Counted from the stretch's first letter, positions 7,782-15,980 are shown. The stretch: DNA of 64,000 bases from Citreicoccus inhibens (GCF_019039035.1 NZ_JAHNZT010000034.1:27052-91051); one strand, 5' to 3'. Notes: a model not told the origin generated them from the sequence alone. Made by a program: numbers and translations.

Positions 7782-9923
7782 TCAGGTGGGCAGTGGTTCG
7801 CCCAGGCCCTGGCGGATCGCCTCGTCGATGATCTCGTACATCTTGCGGTTCAGCTCGCGGCCCAGCGCCTCCTGCTTCTGGCCGAGCTTCTCCTGCTCGC
7901 GGCCCAGCGCCTCCTGCTTCTGGCCGAGCTTCTCCTGCTCCTGGGCCAGCGCCTCTTGCTTCTCACTGAGCGCGGCCTGCTCGCGATCCACCGCGGCCTC
8001 CAGCTGGTCCAGCTCCGACTCCTTCTTCGCGAGTTCCTGGCGCCGACGGTCCCGCTCACGCTCGTCGGTCATATGGTCGATCGTCGACTCGTCCAACCCG
8101 ACCAGCGCGCGCTTGTGGCCCAGCTCCGCCTGCTTCACGCCGAGCGCCGCCTGCTGCTGGCCGAGCGCCGCCTGCTTCACCCCCAACGCCCCCTGCTGCT
8201 CGCCCAAGGCGCCCTGCTTCTCACCCAGCGCGCCCTGCTCGTTGCCCAGCTCCTGCGCGGGCCGCGTCGCGTCGCGCATGCGCTGGATGATGCCGTTGTC
8301 ACGGATGAGGAACGACTTGCCGGCGCGGCGCACATAGAGCAGGTCCTTGCCCGGCCGCTTGAAGGTGCGCGCCACGTTCACGTCGTCCGAAGAGCCCGAC
8401 ATGTTGACATGGCCATCGGACATGAGGACGTAGCTGTCCTCGTTGTCATCGTCCTCGCGATAGCGCGGAGCCGGCGGCGCAGGAGGAGGCACGGGCGCCG
8501 TCATCCCAGCCGCCGCCCGAGGAGGCACCGGCGGCGGGGGAGTCATCGCGAGACGCGGAGGGGCCGGCGGCGCGGGAACGGAGAGCGAGCGCGGCGTGAC
8601 TGGCGTCACAGGAGTCACTGGCGTCACAGGAGTCACTGGCGTCACTGGCGTCACGAACGCGCGCGGCGGGGCCGGAGCCACGGGTGCGACCGGAGCCGGA
8701 GGGGCAGTGCGCACATGCGGCGCCACCGCGTCCCCCGTCCCACTCGGAGTGGCCGGACTCGCCGAGACGACCGGCGTCGCCTGGGTCCGCGAGGAAGCCG
8801 GCGTGGGCTCAGCGGGTCGGGCGACGACCGTGACGGGCACCAGCGCCACGACGCCCAACAATCCCAGTGCTCCCTTCAGCCAGCGGCGGGACCGAGGAAC
8901 AACCACATCGACGTGCTCGAGCATGCGAAGCCTCCTGTGCAGTGCGTGGAGATGAGCGGAGGCGCCATTCGCCGCCGCGGTACCGGGAGCCCGTGTGACT
9001 CCAAAGGCAATGAGCAGATCGCCGTAGTCCGCGGGCTCGGCGCCCGTGAGGTGCAGGGCCTCAGCGTCACAGGCCTCCTCGCGGGCCAGCGCGTATTCGC
9101 GGGCCGCCTGGCGCGCGAACGGGTGGAAGAAGAGGAGGGTCTCCGCGAGCGCCGGAACCCAGCCCAGCCACAGGTCCCCGCGCCGCAAGTGCGCCACCTC
9201 GTGAGCGAGCGCCATGCGCAGCACGTCCACCGGCAACGAGCGCACCGCCTTGGACGGGAGCACCACCACGGGAGACCAGAGCCCCGCGGCCAGCGGGCTC
9301 GCCACCTCGTCCGACACCAGCAGCCGTGGCGGTGCGCGCAGTCCCGCCTCTCCTGAGAGGAACTCCAGCTCCTCCGCGAGTTCCGCGCTCTGGAGCGGCC
9401 TCGCTCGCTGACACATGCGCCGCACGCGCAGCCATGCATGCACCTGCATGCGCACCTGCCACGCGATGCCCACGGCCCACGCGAGCAGCAATCCCCCCAC
9501 CACGTCCCGCAGCAGCGACATGCCCCACGCCAGCCCCGAAGCCGTCGGCGGAGTCGCGCTCATCCGAGGCGCAGAAACCGCTCCCCCCACACGCAAGGGG
9601 ATGACAGGCGCGTCCGCGCTCGTGCCCTGCTCCCACCGCGTCACCACGCGCGCAGCCGGCGACAGGTCGTGCGTCTCGATGGGCGCCTCCCTCCGCGCGA
9701 CGGGAGGGCTCGCGACAAGAGGCGGCTCGGCCGACAAGAGGGGCAGCGCCACCGGATGCGGCCAGCCCAGGGACAGCACGAACTTCAGCGCCACCAGCCA
9801 CCACAGTCCCGCGCGCAACGAGGCGGGCACGCTCGGCACCGCGCGCAGCACCGCCCAGACGAGCAGCGCGCACACCGCGCCCTGCCACGACGCACGCCAC
9901 AGCCCTTCCCAGAGCAGGCCCAT
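7782..9923 (-). CDS. M56 (BlaR1-type) membrane metallopeptidase with a coiled-coil C-terminus
   Basis: A 713-residue protein whose N-terminal 320 residues form a BlaR1/MecR1-like membrane peptidase: hydrophobic helices near 10-60 and 130-160, then the zinc motif HEVAH at 241-245 in LAHEVAHLRRGD, and downstream REEACDAEAL with the third-ligand Glu candidate. After a transmembrane helix near 350-365 comes a Pro/Thr/Val-rich linker with a TPV tandem repeat. The last 150 residues are a long coiled coil made of xLGxKQxAL heptads. The penicillin-binding sensor domain of BlaR1 is absent, so the trigger is not a beta-lactam seen by that domain. The gene follows the BlaI-type repressor by three bases. 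In BlaR/BlaI systems the peptidase leads to cleavage of the repressor; the same logic is likely here with another signal. Confidence 0.85.
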   Translation of the reverse strand: MGLLWEGLWRASWQGAVCALLVWAVLRAVPSVPASLRAGLWWLVALKFVLSLGWPHPVALPLLSAEPPLVASPPVARREAPIETHDLSPAARVVTRWEQGTSADAPVIPLRVGGAVSAPRMSATPPTASGLAWGMSLLRDVVGGLLLAWAVGIAWQVRMQVHAWLRVRRMCQRARPLQSAELAEELEFLSGEAGLRAPPRLLVSDEVASPLAAGLWSPVVVLPSKAVRSLPVDVLRMALAHEVAHLRRGDLWLGWVPALAETLLFFHPFARQAAREYALAREEACDAEALHLTGAEPADYGDLLIAFGVTRAPGTAAANGASAHLHALHRRLRMLEHVDVVVPRSRRWLKGALGLLGVVALVPVTVVARPAEPTPASSRTQATPVVSASPATPSGTGDAVAPHVRTAPPAPVAPVAPAPPRAFVTPVTPVTPVTPVTPVTPVTPRSLSVPAPPAPPRLAMTPPPPVPPRAAAGMTAPVPPPAPPAPRYREDDDNEDSYVLMSDGHVNMSGSSDDVNVARTFKRPGKDLLYVRRAGKSFLIRDNGIIQRMRDATRPAQELGNEQGALGEKQGALGEQQGALGVKQAALGQQQAALGVKQAELGHKRALVGLDESTIDHMTDERERDRRRQELAKKESELDQLEAAVDREQAALSEKQEALAQEQEKLGQKQEALGREQEKLGQKQEALGRELNRKMYEIIDEAIRQGLGEPLPT
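8586..8658. repeat. In-frame 9-bp tandem repeat encoding a TPV array
   Basis: Nine-base units alternating between ggcgtcact and ggagtcaca run in tandem inside the M56 peptidase gene. On the minus strand they encode Thr-Pro-Val repeated about six times in the periplasm-facing linker. Such a repeat can expand or contract without breaking the frame, so linker length may differ between strains. Confidence 0.8.
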
Positions 9924-9926
9924 GGC

Positions 9927-10310
9927 TCACTCCTTCCGCTTCTTCTGCCGCAGCCGCGCCACGACGTCCTGGAGCTGCTTCAGCTCCTCGTCGGACACGT
10001 CCTCGGCCTCGGCCAGGTAGGTGACGAAGGGAGACAGGGAGCCCGAGAGCTGCCGCTCCACGAAGTCTCCCACCACGCCCCGCAGCAGCTCGCCCGCGGG
10101 CACCGGCGAGACGTACTGGAAGACCCCTTCCACCTTGCGGCGCGTCAGGTAGCCCTTCAGCCGCAGCCGCTCCATCACCGTCAGGATGGTGGAGCGCGCC
10201 AGCCCTTGCGCCTCACCGAAGCGCTCGGCCACCTCGCCGACCGTCGCCGGTCCGTGCTCCGCCACATGCCGGAGCACCGCCAGCTCCTGCTCTCCCACGG
10301 GTTTCTTCAT
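9927..10310 (-). CDS. BlaI/MecI/CopY-family transcriptional repressor
   Basis: A 127-residue winged-helix protein (MKKPVGEQELAVLRHVAEHG, then ATVGEVAERFGEAQGLARST and ILTVMERLRLKGYLTRRKVE), the standard BlaI/MecI fold with a C-terminal dimerisation helix rich in Lys and Leu. The frame has an ATG further upstream at 10329-10331, but that one abuts the operator region. The ATG at 10308-10310 has a GAGG ribosome-binding site eight bases before it and gives the usual family N-terminus, so it was chosen. The gene is followed after three bases by the M56 peptidase. The protein should bind the dyad at 10357-10374 and repress its own operon until it is cleaved. The target signal is unknown, and no beta-lactamase gene lies nearby. 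Confidence 0.9.
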   Translation of the reverse strand: MKKPVGEQELAVLRHVAEHGPATVGEVAERFGEAQGLARSTILTVMERLRLKGYLTRRKVEGVFQYVSPVPAGELLRGVVGDFVERQLSGSLSPFVTYLAEAEDVSDEELKQLQDVVARLRQKKRKE

Positions 10311-10332
10311 CGGGGCCTCGCGTGACGACATC

Positions 10333-10374
10333 TGTAGTCACGGCGAAAGGTACGCGTGACTACAGTCGTAGTCA
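10333..10374. promoter_or_regulatory. BlaI-type operator upstream of the repressor gene
   Basis: TGACTACAGTCGTAGTCA at 10357-10374 has perfect 7-bp arms (TGACTAC/GTAGTCA). It matches the TACA-N2-TGTA core of BlaI/MecI operators with one mismatch. A further half-site, TGTAGTCA, lies at 10333-10340, facing the dyad, so the region may hold two repressor dimers. The position, 20 to 65 bases before the repressor start, fits autoregulation. Confidence 0.75.
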
Positions 10375-10395
10375 AGAGGCCCGCCCGCGAGCGGC

Positions 10396-11181
10396 CTACA
10401 GCGACGCGGGCTGTCCGGGAACGAGCACGCGCAGCCGGGGGTCACCGGCGAAGGCGGCGCGCACATCGGGTTCTTCGGAGAGCGGCTCGAAGGTGCCGAA
10501 GTGCATGGGGACGATGAGGGAAGGCCGGAAGTATTTGCGCACGGCGAGCGCCGCGGTCTTGGGGTCCATGCCCCAGCGGCCGCCGCCCACGTTGAGCAGC
10601 AGGATGTCCGGGTGGAACAGCTCCTGGATGAGGGCCATGTCCCCGAAGAGCCACGAGTCCCCCGTGTGGTACAGCGAGCGTCCATCCGCGAACGTCAGCA
10701 CGTAGCCCAGAGGCCGGCCTCCGGCCTCGCTCGAGTGCATGGCGGGCACCACGTGCACCGTCACGTCGCCGAGCTGGAACGTGCCACCCACGTTGACGCT
10801 GTGCTGCTGCGCCTCGGGAATCTTCATCGCGCGCAGGTGCTCGCCCGTGGCCACCACGGGCGCACCCGTCGTCCACGCGAGCGCGGGCACATCGTCCGCA
10901 TGGTCCCCATGGGAGTGGGTGACGAGGATGGCGGTGGGGCGCTCGCGCGTGAAGCGCGTCACGTCCGTCCACGCGGGCGGCGTCTTGGGGTTCCCCTTCA
11001 GCCACGGGTCGATGAGCAGCCGTGTGCCTCCGGGCGACACGACCTCGAACGCCGCGTGTCCCAGCCACGTCACCTGTACCGCAGCGCGAGGCGGCGTGGG
11101 CGTGGGCGGTGGCGCGGCAACAGCGGCGAGAGACACACAACAGAAGACGAGCCACGCGGGCCCGGACAGGGAAGCACGCAT
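10396..11181 (-). CDS. Metallo-beta-lactamase-fold hydrolase (UPF0173/YtkL-like), exported
   Basis: A 261-residue protein that starts at the ATG at 11179-11181, which has GAGGTG seven bases upstream. An N-terminal hydrophobic stretch (GPAWLVFCCVSLAAVAAPP) looks like a signal peptide, followed by a Pro-rich linker. The MBL domain starts VQVTWLGHAAFEV and carries LIDPWLKGNP, the HSHGDHADD metal motif, VPAMHSSEAG, LYHTGDSWLFGDM and a terminal IVPMHFGTFEPL His. This is the pattern of the UPF0173 metal-dependent hydrolases, which are mostly cytoplasmic; an exported form is less usual. The substrate is unknown. The frame continues upstream through the AraC region, but that part is the wrong frame of the regulator gene. 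Confidence 0.85.
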   Translation of the reverse strand: MRASLSGPAWLVFCCVSLAAVAAPPPTPTPPRAAVQVTWLGHAAFEVVSPGGTRLLIDPWLKGNPKTPPAWTDVTRFTRERPTAILVTHSHGDHADDVPALAWTTGAPVVATGEHLRAMKIPEAQQHSVNVGGTFQLGDVTVHVVPAMHSSEAGGRPLGYVLTFADGRSLYHTGDSWLFGDMALIQELFHPDILLLNVGGGRWGMDPKTAALAVRKYFRPSLIVPMHFGTFEPLSEEPDVRAAFAGDPRLRVLVPGQPASL

Positions 11182-11276
11182 TCGAATCACCTCGCGGAGC
11201 ACGGCCGCGCGAACGAGCGGCACGAGAGTCCAGCGCTCCAGGAGATAGGCGGGCCGCGGCGTGCGCCGCTTGGGCG

Positions 11277-12122
11277 TTATTGACGTGCGCGGGCGTACTG
11301 GCCCGGCGTGAGCCCCACGATGCGCTTGAAGTGGCGGTTGAGCTGGCTCTGGTCGTAGAGCCCCACCTCCAGCGCGACATCGCCCGCGGGACGTCCCCGC
11401 GCGAGCAGCACGCGGGCCCGCGCCACGCGCAGGTGCGTGAGGTACTCGTGCGGTGGCAGGCCGAACTCCGCGCGGAACTGGCGCAACAGCTGGAAGCGAT
11501 TGAGCCCCACCGCGGACGACAGCGCCTCCAGGCCCACGGCCTCCGCGACGCGTGCGTGCAGGAAGTCCCGCGCGCGGCGCACGGCGGGAAGGTGCCGCGC
11601 GTCCCCCGTCTCCAAGGGAGCCTCCTCGGCGTACTCGCGCAGCATCGCCTCGACTGTCTCGGCGAGCGCCGACTCGGCCTCGAGCGGACCCACTCCCGAA
11701 TCGGAGAGCACGGCGCGGAGCCTCCCCCACGCGGCCTCGGTGTGGCCCGTGCCGCGCGTGAGCACGTCGCGAAACGCGAGGGGCGCGCGCAGGCCCACCG
11801 CCCGCGCCGCGTTCTCCACGAGCGAGGGCTCGAACGCGAGGGACAGCGCCGTCACGGGGGCATGCACGCGAAGGTCGCGGTGCACCTCGCCGGGTTGCTT
11901 GAGCTTCAGCCGCCCCGGCCCCTGCGTCCAGACGCGCTTGCGGTACCAGAAGTCGAAGGCGCCCGCGTCCGTGGCCAGCAGCGCGTAGCGCGTGGAGTGC
12001 CCCGCCCACAGGCGGACGTCCTCCTCCACGCGGGTGACCTCCACGCCAGGCAGCAGCGCGGGACGCCACGTGCGAAGCGAGCCCGCCGCCCCCTCCGCGC
12101 ATGTCACCCGAGCGCGACCCAT
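11277..12122 (-). CDS. AraC-family transcriptional regulator
   Basis: A 281-residue protein. The N-terminal half resembles an AraC-type cupin ligand domain (GAFDFWYRKRVWTQGPGRLKLKQPGEVHR). The last 100 residues are a double helix-turn-helix: LEALSSAVGLNRFQLLRQFRAEFGLPPHEYLTHLRVARARVLLARG, then DVALEVGLYDQSQLNRHFKRIVGLTPGQYARA. The DQSQLNRHFKR recognition helix and the closing GxTPxxY motif are typical AraC. It lies 95 bases upstream of the MBL hydrolase gene on the same strand and may regulate it or be co-transcribed. The effector is not predictable. Its ATG abuts the end of the SitB-like gene (12127), four bases away, so the three minus-strand genes may form one transcript. Confidence 0.88.
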   Translation of the reverse strand: MGRARVTCAEGAAGSLRTWRPALLPGVEVTRVEEDVRLWAGHSTRYALLATDAGAFDFWYRKRVWTQGPGRLKLKQPGEVHRDLRVHAPVTALSLAFEPSLVENAARAVGLRAPLAFRDVLTRGTGHTEAAWGRLRAVLSDSGVGPLEAESALAETVEAMLREYAEEAPLETGDARHLPAVRRARDFLHARVAEAVGLEALSSAVGLNRFQLLRQFRAEFGLPPHEYLTHLRVARARVLLARGRPAGDVALEVGLYDQSQLNRHFKRIVGLTPGQYARARQ

Positions 12123-12126
12123 GGCG

Positions 12127-13536
12127 TCAGTGGCGCGCGAAGTCCACGCCCACCCCCGCGCCCGCGCTCACCCCGCGCACCAACGTCCCATCCGGCTGCG
12201 GGAAGTGCACCGTGTTGCCCGCGGCCCAGAGGTACAGCGCGGGGAGGATGCGCTGACGTCCCTCCACGCCCACCGAGTAGCGAGGCGCCGAGCCCAGGCC
12301 CGTCACCACCACCCGCGCGATGCCTCGCGACTTGCCCCCTGGCGTGCTGAAGCTCAGCGACAGGTCCGCGTCCGTGCGGCCGAAGGCGAAGTACTCCACC
12401 GAGCCGCTCGCCACCACCTCCGTGGAGTCCGTCCCCGAGCCACGCGCCATGGAGACCTCCAGGTAGCCGGAGAAGTCCTCGGGCAGGTGCTCGCGCGCCG
12501 CGGGCTCCTCGGACAGGCCCTGCGCGGAGAAGCGCGCCAGCTCATAGCCCGCGCCGAAGAAGCCGAACCGGAAGCCACCGCCCTGGCGGCGCCCTTGAAT
12601 GGTGGTGCTGATCTGCGTCCCCTTGAACGTGCCCTCGAAGGCGAGCCCGAGCAGCCCCCCCACGTCCTGCGCGTCGCCGTTGAGGCGCGCGCCGCCGGAC
12701 AGCAGGACCCAGGCCCGAAGCCGCTCGCCCTTGTACATGGCGACCTCGCCCGCGATCGACGCCAGCGTCACCTCGGGCGTGACGCCTCCCGCCTCACCGA
12801 AGTCATGCGCCGCTGACGCGCGCACCAGGTAGCGATCGAAGCGCTCCGGGTTGCCGCTCACCAGGCGGCCAATGTCCAGGAGCAGCTCGCCAGAGAAGAT
12901 GCGCGCGGCCAGCACGTCGCTGGCGAGCAACTCCACGCGCGCGGGGCCCGCGGTGAATGCCAGCGTGCCTCCCGCCGGGTGGTAGTCCGCCGAGAGCTGG
13001 TTGTCGTAGCGGTTCACCAGGTAGCCGCGCCCCAGGGACTCCTCCAGGAACGGCTCGATGCGCAGGCTCCCGTGGCCGTCCTCATTGCCAATGCGCAGCA
13101 GGCGCACCACCTGCCCATAGTCGCTGCGCTCGTCCCAGTCCTCGCGCCGCAGATACGCGCCGTAGTCCTGGTCCTTCTGCTTCGGTGCCTCATCCACCAT
13201 GCGGAAGCGCAGCGGCGCGCCGAGCATGAACGCGAAGTCCTCGCCGCCATCCACGCCCAGCGAAGGATAGGCGTAGGCGAACAGGTCCTGCTTCCCGCCC
13301 CGAGTTCCCGACGGGAAGCTCAGCGGCCCTACCTCCAACAGCGCGCGGAAGCCGAGGCCCCCCTTGGAGCCTCCGCTGGGCTCGCTGGGCCAGCTTGGAC
13401 TCTCGCTGGGCCCGTCGTGGTCCGGAACCGGATCGACTTGGAAGGGAGGGTTCGGATCGTTGGGGACCTCTTGCACCGAGGAGGACTGGGTGTGAATCAA
13501 CGCGAGGAGGGCAATGAAGGGGGCGGCGCCAGTCAT
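12127..13536 (-). CDS. SitB-like exported protein, stand-alone paralog
   Basis: A 469-residue protein whose likely start is the ATG at 13534-13536, giving a hydrophobic export-type N-terminus (MTGAAPFIALLALIHTQSSS). A longer frame adds 39 residues without signal character. After a Pro/Ser-rich linker the body is predicted to be beta-rich and barrel-like. It is clearly homologous to the 53,978 protein of the sit-like cassette. Shared blocks are DGGxxFxxxLGAPxRxR, RxEDWDxxSDxGQxVRxL, LVxRYxN followed by YHPAGG, ASDVLxARxxxxExxLD, VxAxHDxGxAGG and GYELARFxxxG. In M. xanthus SitB is the accessory protein of SitBAI toxin cassettes. Here no SitA-like lipoprotein or immunity gene flanks it, so its job outside a cassette is unknown. 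The C-terminus ends in alternating hydrophobic strands, as in outer-membrane barrels. Confidence 0.7.
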   Translation of the reverse strand: MTGAAPFIALLALIHTQSSSVQEVPNDPNPPFQVDPVPDHDGPSESPSWPSEPSGGSKGGLGFRALLEVGPLSFPSGTRGGKQDLFAYAYPSLGVDGGEDFAFMLGAPLRFRMVDEAPKQKDQDYGAYLRREDWDERSDYGQVVRLLRIGNEDGHGSLRIEPFLEESLGRGYLVNRYDNQLSADYHPAGGTLAFTAGPARVELLASDVLAARIFSGELLLDIGRLVSGNPERFDRYLVRASAAHDFGEAGGVTPEVTLASIAGEVAMYKGERLRAWVLLSGGARLNGDAQDVGGLLGLAFEGTFKGTQISTTIQGRRQGGGFRFGFFGAGYELARFSAQGLSEEPAAREHLPEDFSGYLEVSMARGSGTDSTEVVASGSVEYFAFGRTDADLSLSFSTPGGKSRGIARVVVTGLGSAPRYSVGVEGRQRILPALYLWAAGNTVHFPQPDGTLVRGVSAGAGVGVDFARH

Positions 13537-13649
13537 TGACGTGCACTCTACCCGCCCCTCTGGAGCAACGAAGAAGCCGAACGCGCCTTCGTGTGGGAGG
13601 CCGCGCCACACCCTGCTCGCAACCAGGCGAGCAGGCTCGACTCCGCGCT

Positions 13650-13889
13650 TCACCCCACGAACACGATGTGCTTGCCGGTGGCGACGGTCATGTCACGGGA
13701 CGACACCACCTGCGCCACCTTGCGCGCCTCATCGCCCACGGTGTCGAAGGCCGCCGCGATGAGGTCCCCCAACGTCACCTGCACCCGCCGCACTCGCCGC
13801 CCCGCGCCCGTCATCGCCCGCGCCGTCCCCACCTTCACCTGCCGGGCCTTCCGACGAATGACCTGACCACGCTGCTGAGCCTTCGCCAT
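13650..13889 (-). CDS. Small basic conserved hypothetical protein
   Basis: A 79-residue protein with GGAGAAG seven bases before the ATG. The first half is very basic (MAKAQQRGQVIRRKARQVKV, then TGAGRRVRRVQVTLGDL); the second half (IAAAFDTVGDEARKVAQVVSSRDM) is a single amphipathic helix followed by a short beta-like tail. It has no signal peptide. The basic face suggests nucleic-acid or membrane association, but this is only composition. It is separated from its neighbours by 113 and 278 bases, so it is probably transcribed on its own. Family not recognised. Confidence 0.65.
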   Translation of the reverse strand: MAKAQQRGQVIRRKARQVKVGTARAMTGAGRRVRRVQVTLGDLIAAAFDTVGDEARKVAQVVSSRDMTVATGKHIVFVG

Positions 13890-14167
13890 GCTCGCTTCTC
13901 CCTAGGTTGAGGATTGCCGCCCTGCTGCCCGGGGCAGCGAGCAACGCCCGTGCCGGTAGCCAACCCCGCGTGCTCGCAGGGAGTGGCGTGGAACGACCCG
14001 CCCGGGGCCGTCGGAGGACTGGCATTTCTTCAGGGCCCCCAGGCGCAGGCGCCGTCACGTCCCCGACAGGGAGGCGACGCCTCGGGCATGGAAGTGAGCC
14101 GCGAACGACACGTCCTGGGGCACACGCGCCAGCAGAAGCGAGGCGCGGGCCGCGAGCAGGACGCGAG
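13890..14167. other. Intergenic region upstream of the small basic protein
   Basis: These 278 bases hold no credible gene; the long open frames here are low-complexity read-through. A short perfect hairpin, GCTGCC-CGG-GGCAGC, lies at 13924-13938, between the end of the sigma-operon transcript and the start of the small gene. It could end that transcript or sit in the leader of the small gene. No T-run follows. Confidence 0.35.
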
Positions 14168-14620
14168 CTACTTGGGCGGCGGGGACAGGACGAGGATGAG
14201 CTCGCCGCCCACGTGCCGACCGGCCTTCTGGTACACCGAGCCCTGACGGCCCAGTTCCACGTCCAGCGACGACTGCCGCGGGATGTCCACGCGCACCGTG
14301 GCGATGCCGCCCTTCATGGCCAACAGCTTCAGCGAGGCGTTCACCCCGTTGGGGAGCTTCACCTCGGTGGCCTTGTCGGTGCCCACCTCCAGCACCTCCT
14401 GGGACAAGCGCTTGAAGGACGTGAAGCTGAAGTTCTGCTTCTGGAACGTCTCCTTCATCTTGCTCAGCTCGGCGGGCTCCACCGCGGTGCCCTTGTTGGA
14501 GGCCAACACCACCTCCACCTGCACCTTCACCTTCTCATCCTGAGCGCGGGCCGCGCCGGGCGCGACCACCAGCACCAGCGCGCCCAAGAGGGCCAGTCCC
14601 GCCACCCCGTGCATTCTCAT
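14168..14620 (-). CDS. Exported hypothetical protein of the sigma/anti-sigma operon
   Basis: A 150-residue protein with a clear signal peptide (MRMHGVAGLALLGALVLVVA, cleavage probably after AARA-Q). The mature part is small, charged and probably beta-sheet rich (VKVQVEVVLASNKGTAVEPAE, then LGRQGSVYQKAGRHVGGELI). Its start codon overlaps the stop codon of the anti-sigma gene by four bases, so it is the third gene of a coupled sigma, anti-sigma, periplasmic-protein operon. Such a third protein often modulates or senses for the anti-sigma factor. That role is inference; the family was not recognised. Confidence 0.75.
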   Translation of the reverse strand: MRMHGVAGLALLGALVLVVAPGAARAQDEKVKVQVEVVLASNKGTAVEPAELSKMKETFQKQNFSFTSFKRLSQEVLEVGTDKATEVKLPNGVNASLKLLAMKGGIATVRVDIPRQSSLDVELGRQGSVYQKAGRHVGGELILVLSPPPK

Positions 14621-15279
14621 AGTGCTCCTCCGGTGGGGCGTGGCGCCCCGGGACCCGCGGGCTTCGCCGGCGTCGCGCCCGGAGCCTGGGTATCCGGCTC
14701 CATGCCCAGCTCCTCGCTGTCCGCCTCGTCGCGCGGCGGACGAGCGCCCCCGCCATTCGCGTCGGGGGCCTCCTGCTCATCTACCATCCAGATGATGGAG
14801 CCGCCGTTGTCCGTCTCCATCACCACCGGCGCGACGTGGGCTCCCGCGTAGGGCTGGATGGCCTTCACCGTCATGCGCTCGCCGGCGTAGCCCACCGGGG
14901 CGCGCTGCGAGAGCAAGAGGGGCAGCCCCACCAGCACCAGCACGGCGGCGGTGGCCAGCGAGGAGAGCATCGCGGTGCGCTGGTAGAGGAACATCTCGGA
15001 GAGCGCCAGCCTGAGCCGCTCCAGGAGCGGCGGCTTCTCCGGCGTCACCCGCGCCATCACCTTCTGGGCGAAGTCCTTGAAGTCGACATCGTCCACCGCC
15101 ATGTCCAGGCCCACGCGCAACAGGCCCGACTCCGCGCGGAGATCCGCCGCGCGGCCCGTGCAGTCACGGCATGCCGTCAGATGACGCTCGACGGTGACGC
15201 GCTCCGCGGGAGGCAGTTCTCCGTCGATGTAGGGGGACAGGAGCGGGATGAAGCGCTCGCACGCGGGATTTCCGGCCAT
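14617..15279 (-). CDS. Anti-sigma factor with a zinc-finger (zf-HC2) domain
   Basis: A 220-residue membrane protein. The cytoplasmic N-terminus carries the ZAS motif HxxxCxxC (VERHLTACRDCTGR) after CERFIPLLSPYIDGELPPAE. A single transmembrane helix follows (TAMLSSLATAAVLVLVGLPL), then a periplasmic part ending in a Pro/Gly/Ala-rich tail. The frame opens 25 codons upstream, but MAGNPACERF at 15279 is the natural family start. It lies directly downstream of the ECF sigma factor gene, which it should bind and hold inactive. The inducing signal is unknown. Confidence 0.88.
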   Translation of the reverse strand: MAGNPACERFIPLLSPYIDGELPPAERVTVERHLTACRDCTGRAADLRAESGLLRVGLDMAVDDVDFKDFAQKVMARVTPEKPPLLERLRLALSEMFLYQRTAMLSSLATAAVLVLVGLPLLLSQRAPVGYAGERMTVKAIQPYAGAHVAPVVMETDNGGSIIWMVDEQEAPDANGGGARPPRDEADSEELGMEPDTQAPGATPAKPAGPGAPRPTGGAL

Positions 15280-15350
15280 GGATTCACCCTGCTGAATCAG
15301 TGAAGGTGCCGCGGTGAGACGGGGGCGCTCCCCGCATATTCGACGCCCGC

Positions 15351-15980
15351 TCACTCACCGCCCACCCCGCTCTTCGCCTCGTCCAATTCCAGGTAATCGC
15401 TGAGGATTTTCTGCACCTTGGCGCGGGCATGGAAGAGGCGGCTCATCACCGTCCCCTTGGGAATGTCCAGGGTGCGGGCCAGGTCCTCGTAGGACATGCC
15501 CTCGATCTCCCGCAGCAGGAGGATGGCGCGGTGCTTCTCCGGCACCGTGGCGAGGGCCTCCTGAATCTTCTCGGCCAGCTCCTTGCGGAGCGCGCTCTTC
15601 TGCGGATTGGTCCCCAGCCGACTGCCCAGCGCGCCGATGCGCGCCTCGGACAGGTCCACCGCCTGCGTCTCATCGAACTCGACGGGGTCTCCCCCACCCC
15701 CGCGACGCTTGCGCAGCACGTCGATGCAGATGTTCGAGGTGATGCGGTAGAGCCACGTATAGAAGGAGGCGTCGCCCTTGAAGTGGTCCAGGTACTTGTA
15801 GACCTTGACGAACGCCTCCTGGGAGACGTCCATCGCTTCCTCCTTGTCCTTCAGCATTCCCAGCGCAACGGCGTACACCTTGCGCTGATAGCGCTCGACG
15901 AGGAGCTTGAAAGCGCGCTGGTCCCCGCTACGGACGCGCTTGACGAGTGTAAGGTCGTCGGTGGCCAACTTGTGCGGCAC
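15351..15980 (-). CDS. ECF RNA polymerase sigma factor, RpoE-like
   Basis: Region 2 is complete (QRAFKLLVERYQRKVYAVAL, KEEAMDVSQEAFVKVYKYLD, FYTWLYRITSNICIDVLRKR), as is region 4 (LATVPEKHRAILLLREIEGM, then SYEDLARTLDIPKGTVMSRL). The start is uncertain. The frame is open to 16,112, but those extra codons read as low-complexity Arg/Pro. A GTG at 15978-15980 before PHKLATDDLTLVKRV gives a normal-sized protein of 209 residues and was chosen, although no strong ribosome-binding site is visible. The next two genes encode its anti-sigma factor and an exported protein. The operon resembles the rpoE1-type systems of M. xanthus, where an ECF factor influences motility; equivalence is not shown here. 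Confidence 0.88.
   Translation of the reverse strand: MPHKLATDDLTLVKRVRSGDQRAFKLLVERYQRKVYAVALGMLKDKEEAMDVSQEAFVKVYKYLDHFKGDASFYTWLYRITSNICIDVLRKRRGGGGDPVEFDETQAVDLSEARIGALGSRLGTNPQKSALRKELAEKIQEALATVPEKHRAILLLREIEGMSYEDLARTLDIPKGTVMSRLFHARAKVQKILSDYLELDEAKSGVGGE

Noticed and set aside
10396..12102. One 568-codon open frame covering both the MBL hydrolase and the AraC region
   Set aside because: Only the last 261 codons are coding. The front part is the wrong frame of the AraC regulator, as shown by the intact HTH in the other frame.
13890..14167. Possible small gene on either strand
   Set aside because: The frames here continue from neighbouring antisense frames, have no ribosome-binding sites and show no typical codon bias.
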